From: Halocafeteria seosinensis
Lineage: Eukaryota > Sar > Bigyra > Bicosoecida
DNA length: 15,054 bases
Assembly (NCBI GenBank): GCA_001687465.1
Contig: LVLI01000060.1
Span: 1-15,054, forward strand
Direction: 5' to 3'
A model generated the notes under the pieces. That model made no database searches, was not told the origin of the DNA, and worked only from the letters and a program-made list of their open reading frames with translations. Positions 14,945-15,054 of this stretch are shown here, in pieces; the first letter of the stretch is position 1, and each line of letters opens with the position of its first letter. Both the position numbers and the translations under genes were made by a program.

Positions 14945-15054
14945 GTTTAGGACCGAATGTGAGCTAACGATTCCTGGTAGTTGGGAAATAAGCTTTCCGA
15001 GTGTTCCTCCTCCACCGACTCTGTAGCCTCTTCGTTATGGATATGCCTTCGGGT
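14945..15054 (+). repeat. 387-bp-period direct repeat, copy 2 (cut by window edge)
   Basis: Second copy of the unit described at 14560-14666; it continues to the last base, so further copies may lie to the right. Confidence 0.75.

Larger units (their letters stand above)
14236..15054 (+). pseudogene. Unidentified decayed repeat-bearing coding relic, runs off the right edge
   Basis: No single long frame, but coding-like pieces follow each other. An 87-codon frame (14236-14499) and an overlapping one (14417-14599) share an E-(I/L)-F-G ... E-G-E motif about 190 bp apart. In the frame starting at 14640, the peptide P-L-R-Y-E-Y-T-L-G recurs as P-L-R-Y-G-Y-A-F-G at 15027, exactly 387 bp (129 codons) later in the same frame, with stops between (14679, 14817, 14898, 14937, 15024). 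E-C-K-L-S-I-P at about 14576-14596 pairs with E-C-E-L-T-I-P-G-S-W at about 14955-14984. I do not recognise the family. It could equally be exons of a living gene with short introns. Confidence 0.4.

Noticed and set aside
1-15054. tRNA, rRNA, CRISPR array, complete transposon
   Set aside because: Looked for cloverleaf-like arms, regularly spaced identical repeats, transposase, reverse transcriptase and integrase motifs; none could be supported.

Overview
The window reads as nuclear DNA of a compact, intron-poor eukaryote. It has short spliceosomal introns with GT-AG ends and a perfect TACTAAC branch-point box, a single-exon gene of 7.1 kb, SR-type repeats, a SANT co-repressor domain and a secretory-pathway gene. 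The mix of TPR relics, GLUG repeats, Cys-rich surface proteins, few introns and near-balanced base composition resembles a multicellular red alga (a florideophyte such as Chondrus). That placement is an inference from style, not from a diagnostic gene; other algae or stramenopiles remain possible.

Layout, left to right. (1) 3-1499 (+): the 3' part of a type-I membrane protein, with a ladder of Cys-X2-Cys repeats outside, one transmembrane helix and a 272-residue cytoplasmic tail. A 60-codon open frame continues directly after its stop in another frame. (2) 1885-3130 (+): a decayed tetratricopeptide-repeat gene whose repeats are recognisable in all three forward frames between stops and frameshifts, followed by a diverged tandem duplication at 3112-3325. 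(3) 3326-4172: non-coding, holding copy 1 of a dispersed direct repeat. (4) 4173-5603 (+): a GLUG-repeat protein with an N-terminal membrane signal. (5) 5604-6181: non-coding, holding copy 2 of the same direct repeat and an inverted repeat. (6) 6182-6586 (+): a three-exon gene for the small ER-Golgi protein Yos1/IER3IP1, visible only when two short introns are removed. (7) 6640-13755 (-): a 2371-residue nuclear protein with an SR/SP repeat N-terminus, a long disordered middle and a C-terminal SANT domain that aligns without gaps to the first SANT domain of NCoR/SMRT. (8) 13756-15054: upstream region of that gene, a GC-rich palindrome cluster, and an unidentified decayed, repeat-bearing coding relic that runs off the right edge.

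There is no operon logic here; the genes are independent. The Yos1-like gene and the SANT gene converge with only 53 bp between their stops, so their 3' UTRs almost certainly overlap. The two direct-repeat copies each lie a few hundred bases upstream of a same-strand start codon (GLUG gene and Yos1 gene). I see no complete transposon, tRNA, rRNA or CRISPR array. The most interesting points are the Yos1 gene hidden by introns, the NCoR/PWR-like SANT protein with an apparently conserved inositol-phosphate pocket, and three copies of an undescribed PLK-type short motif in the same protein.
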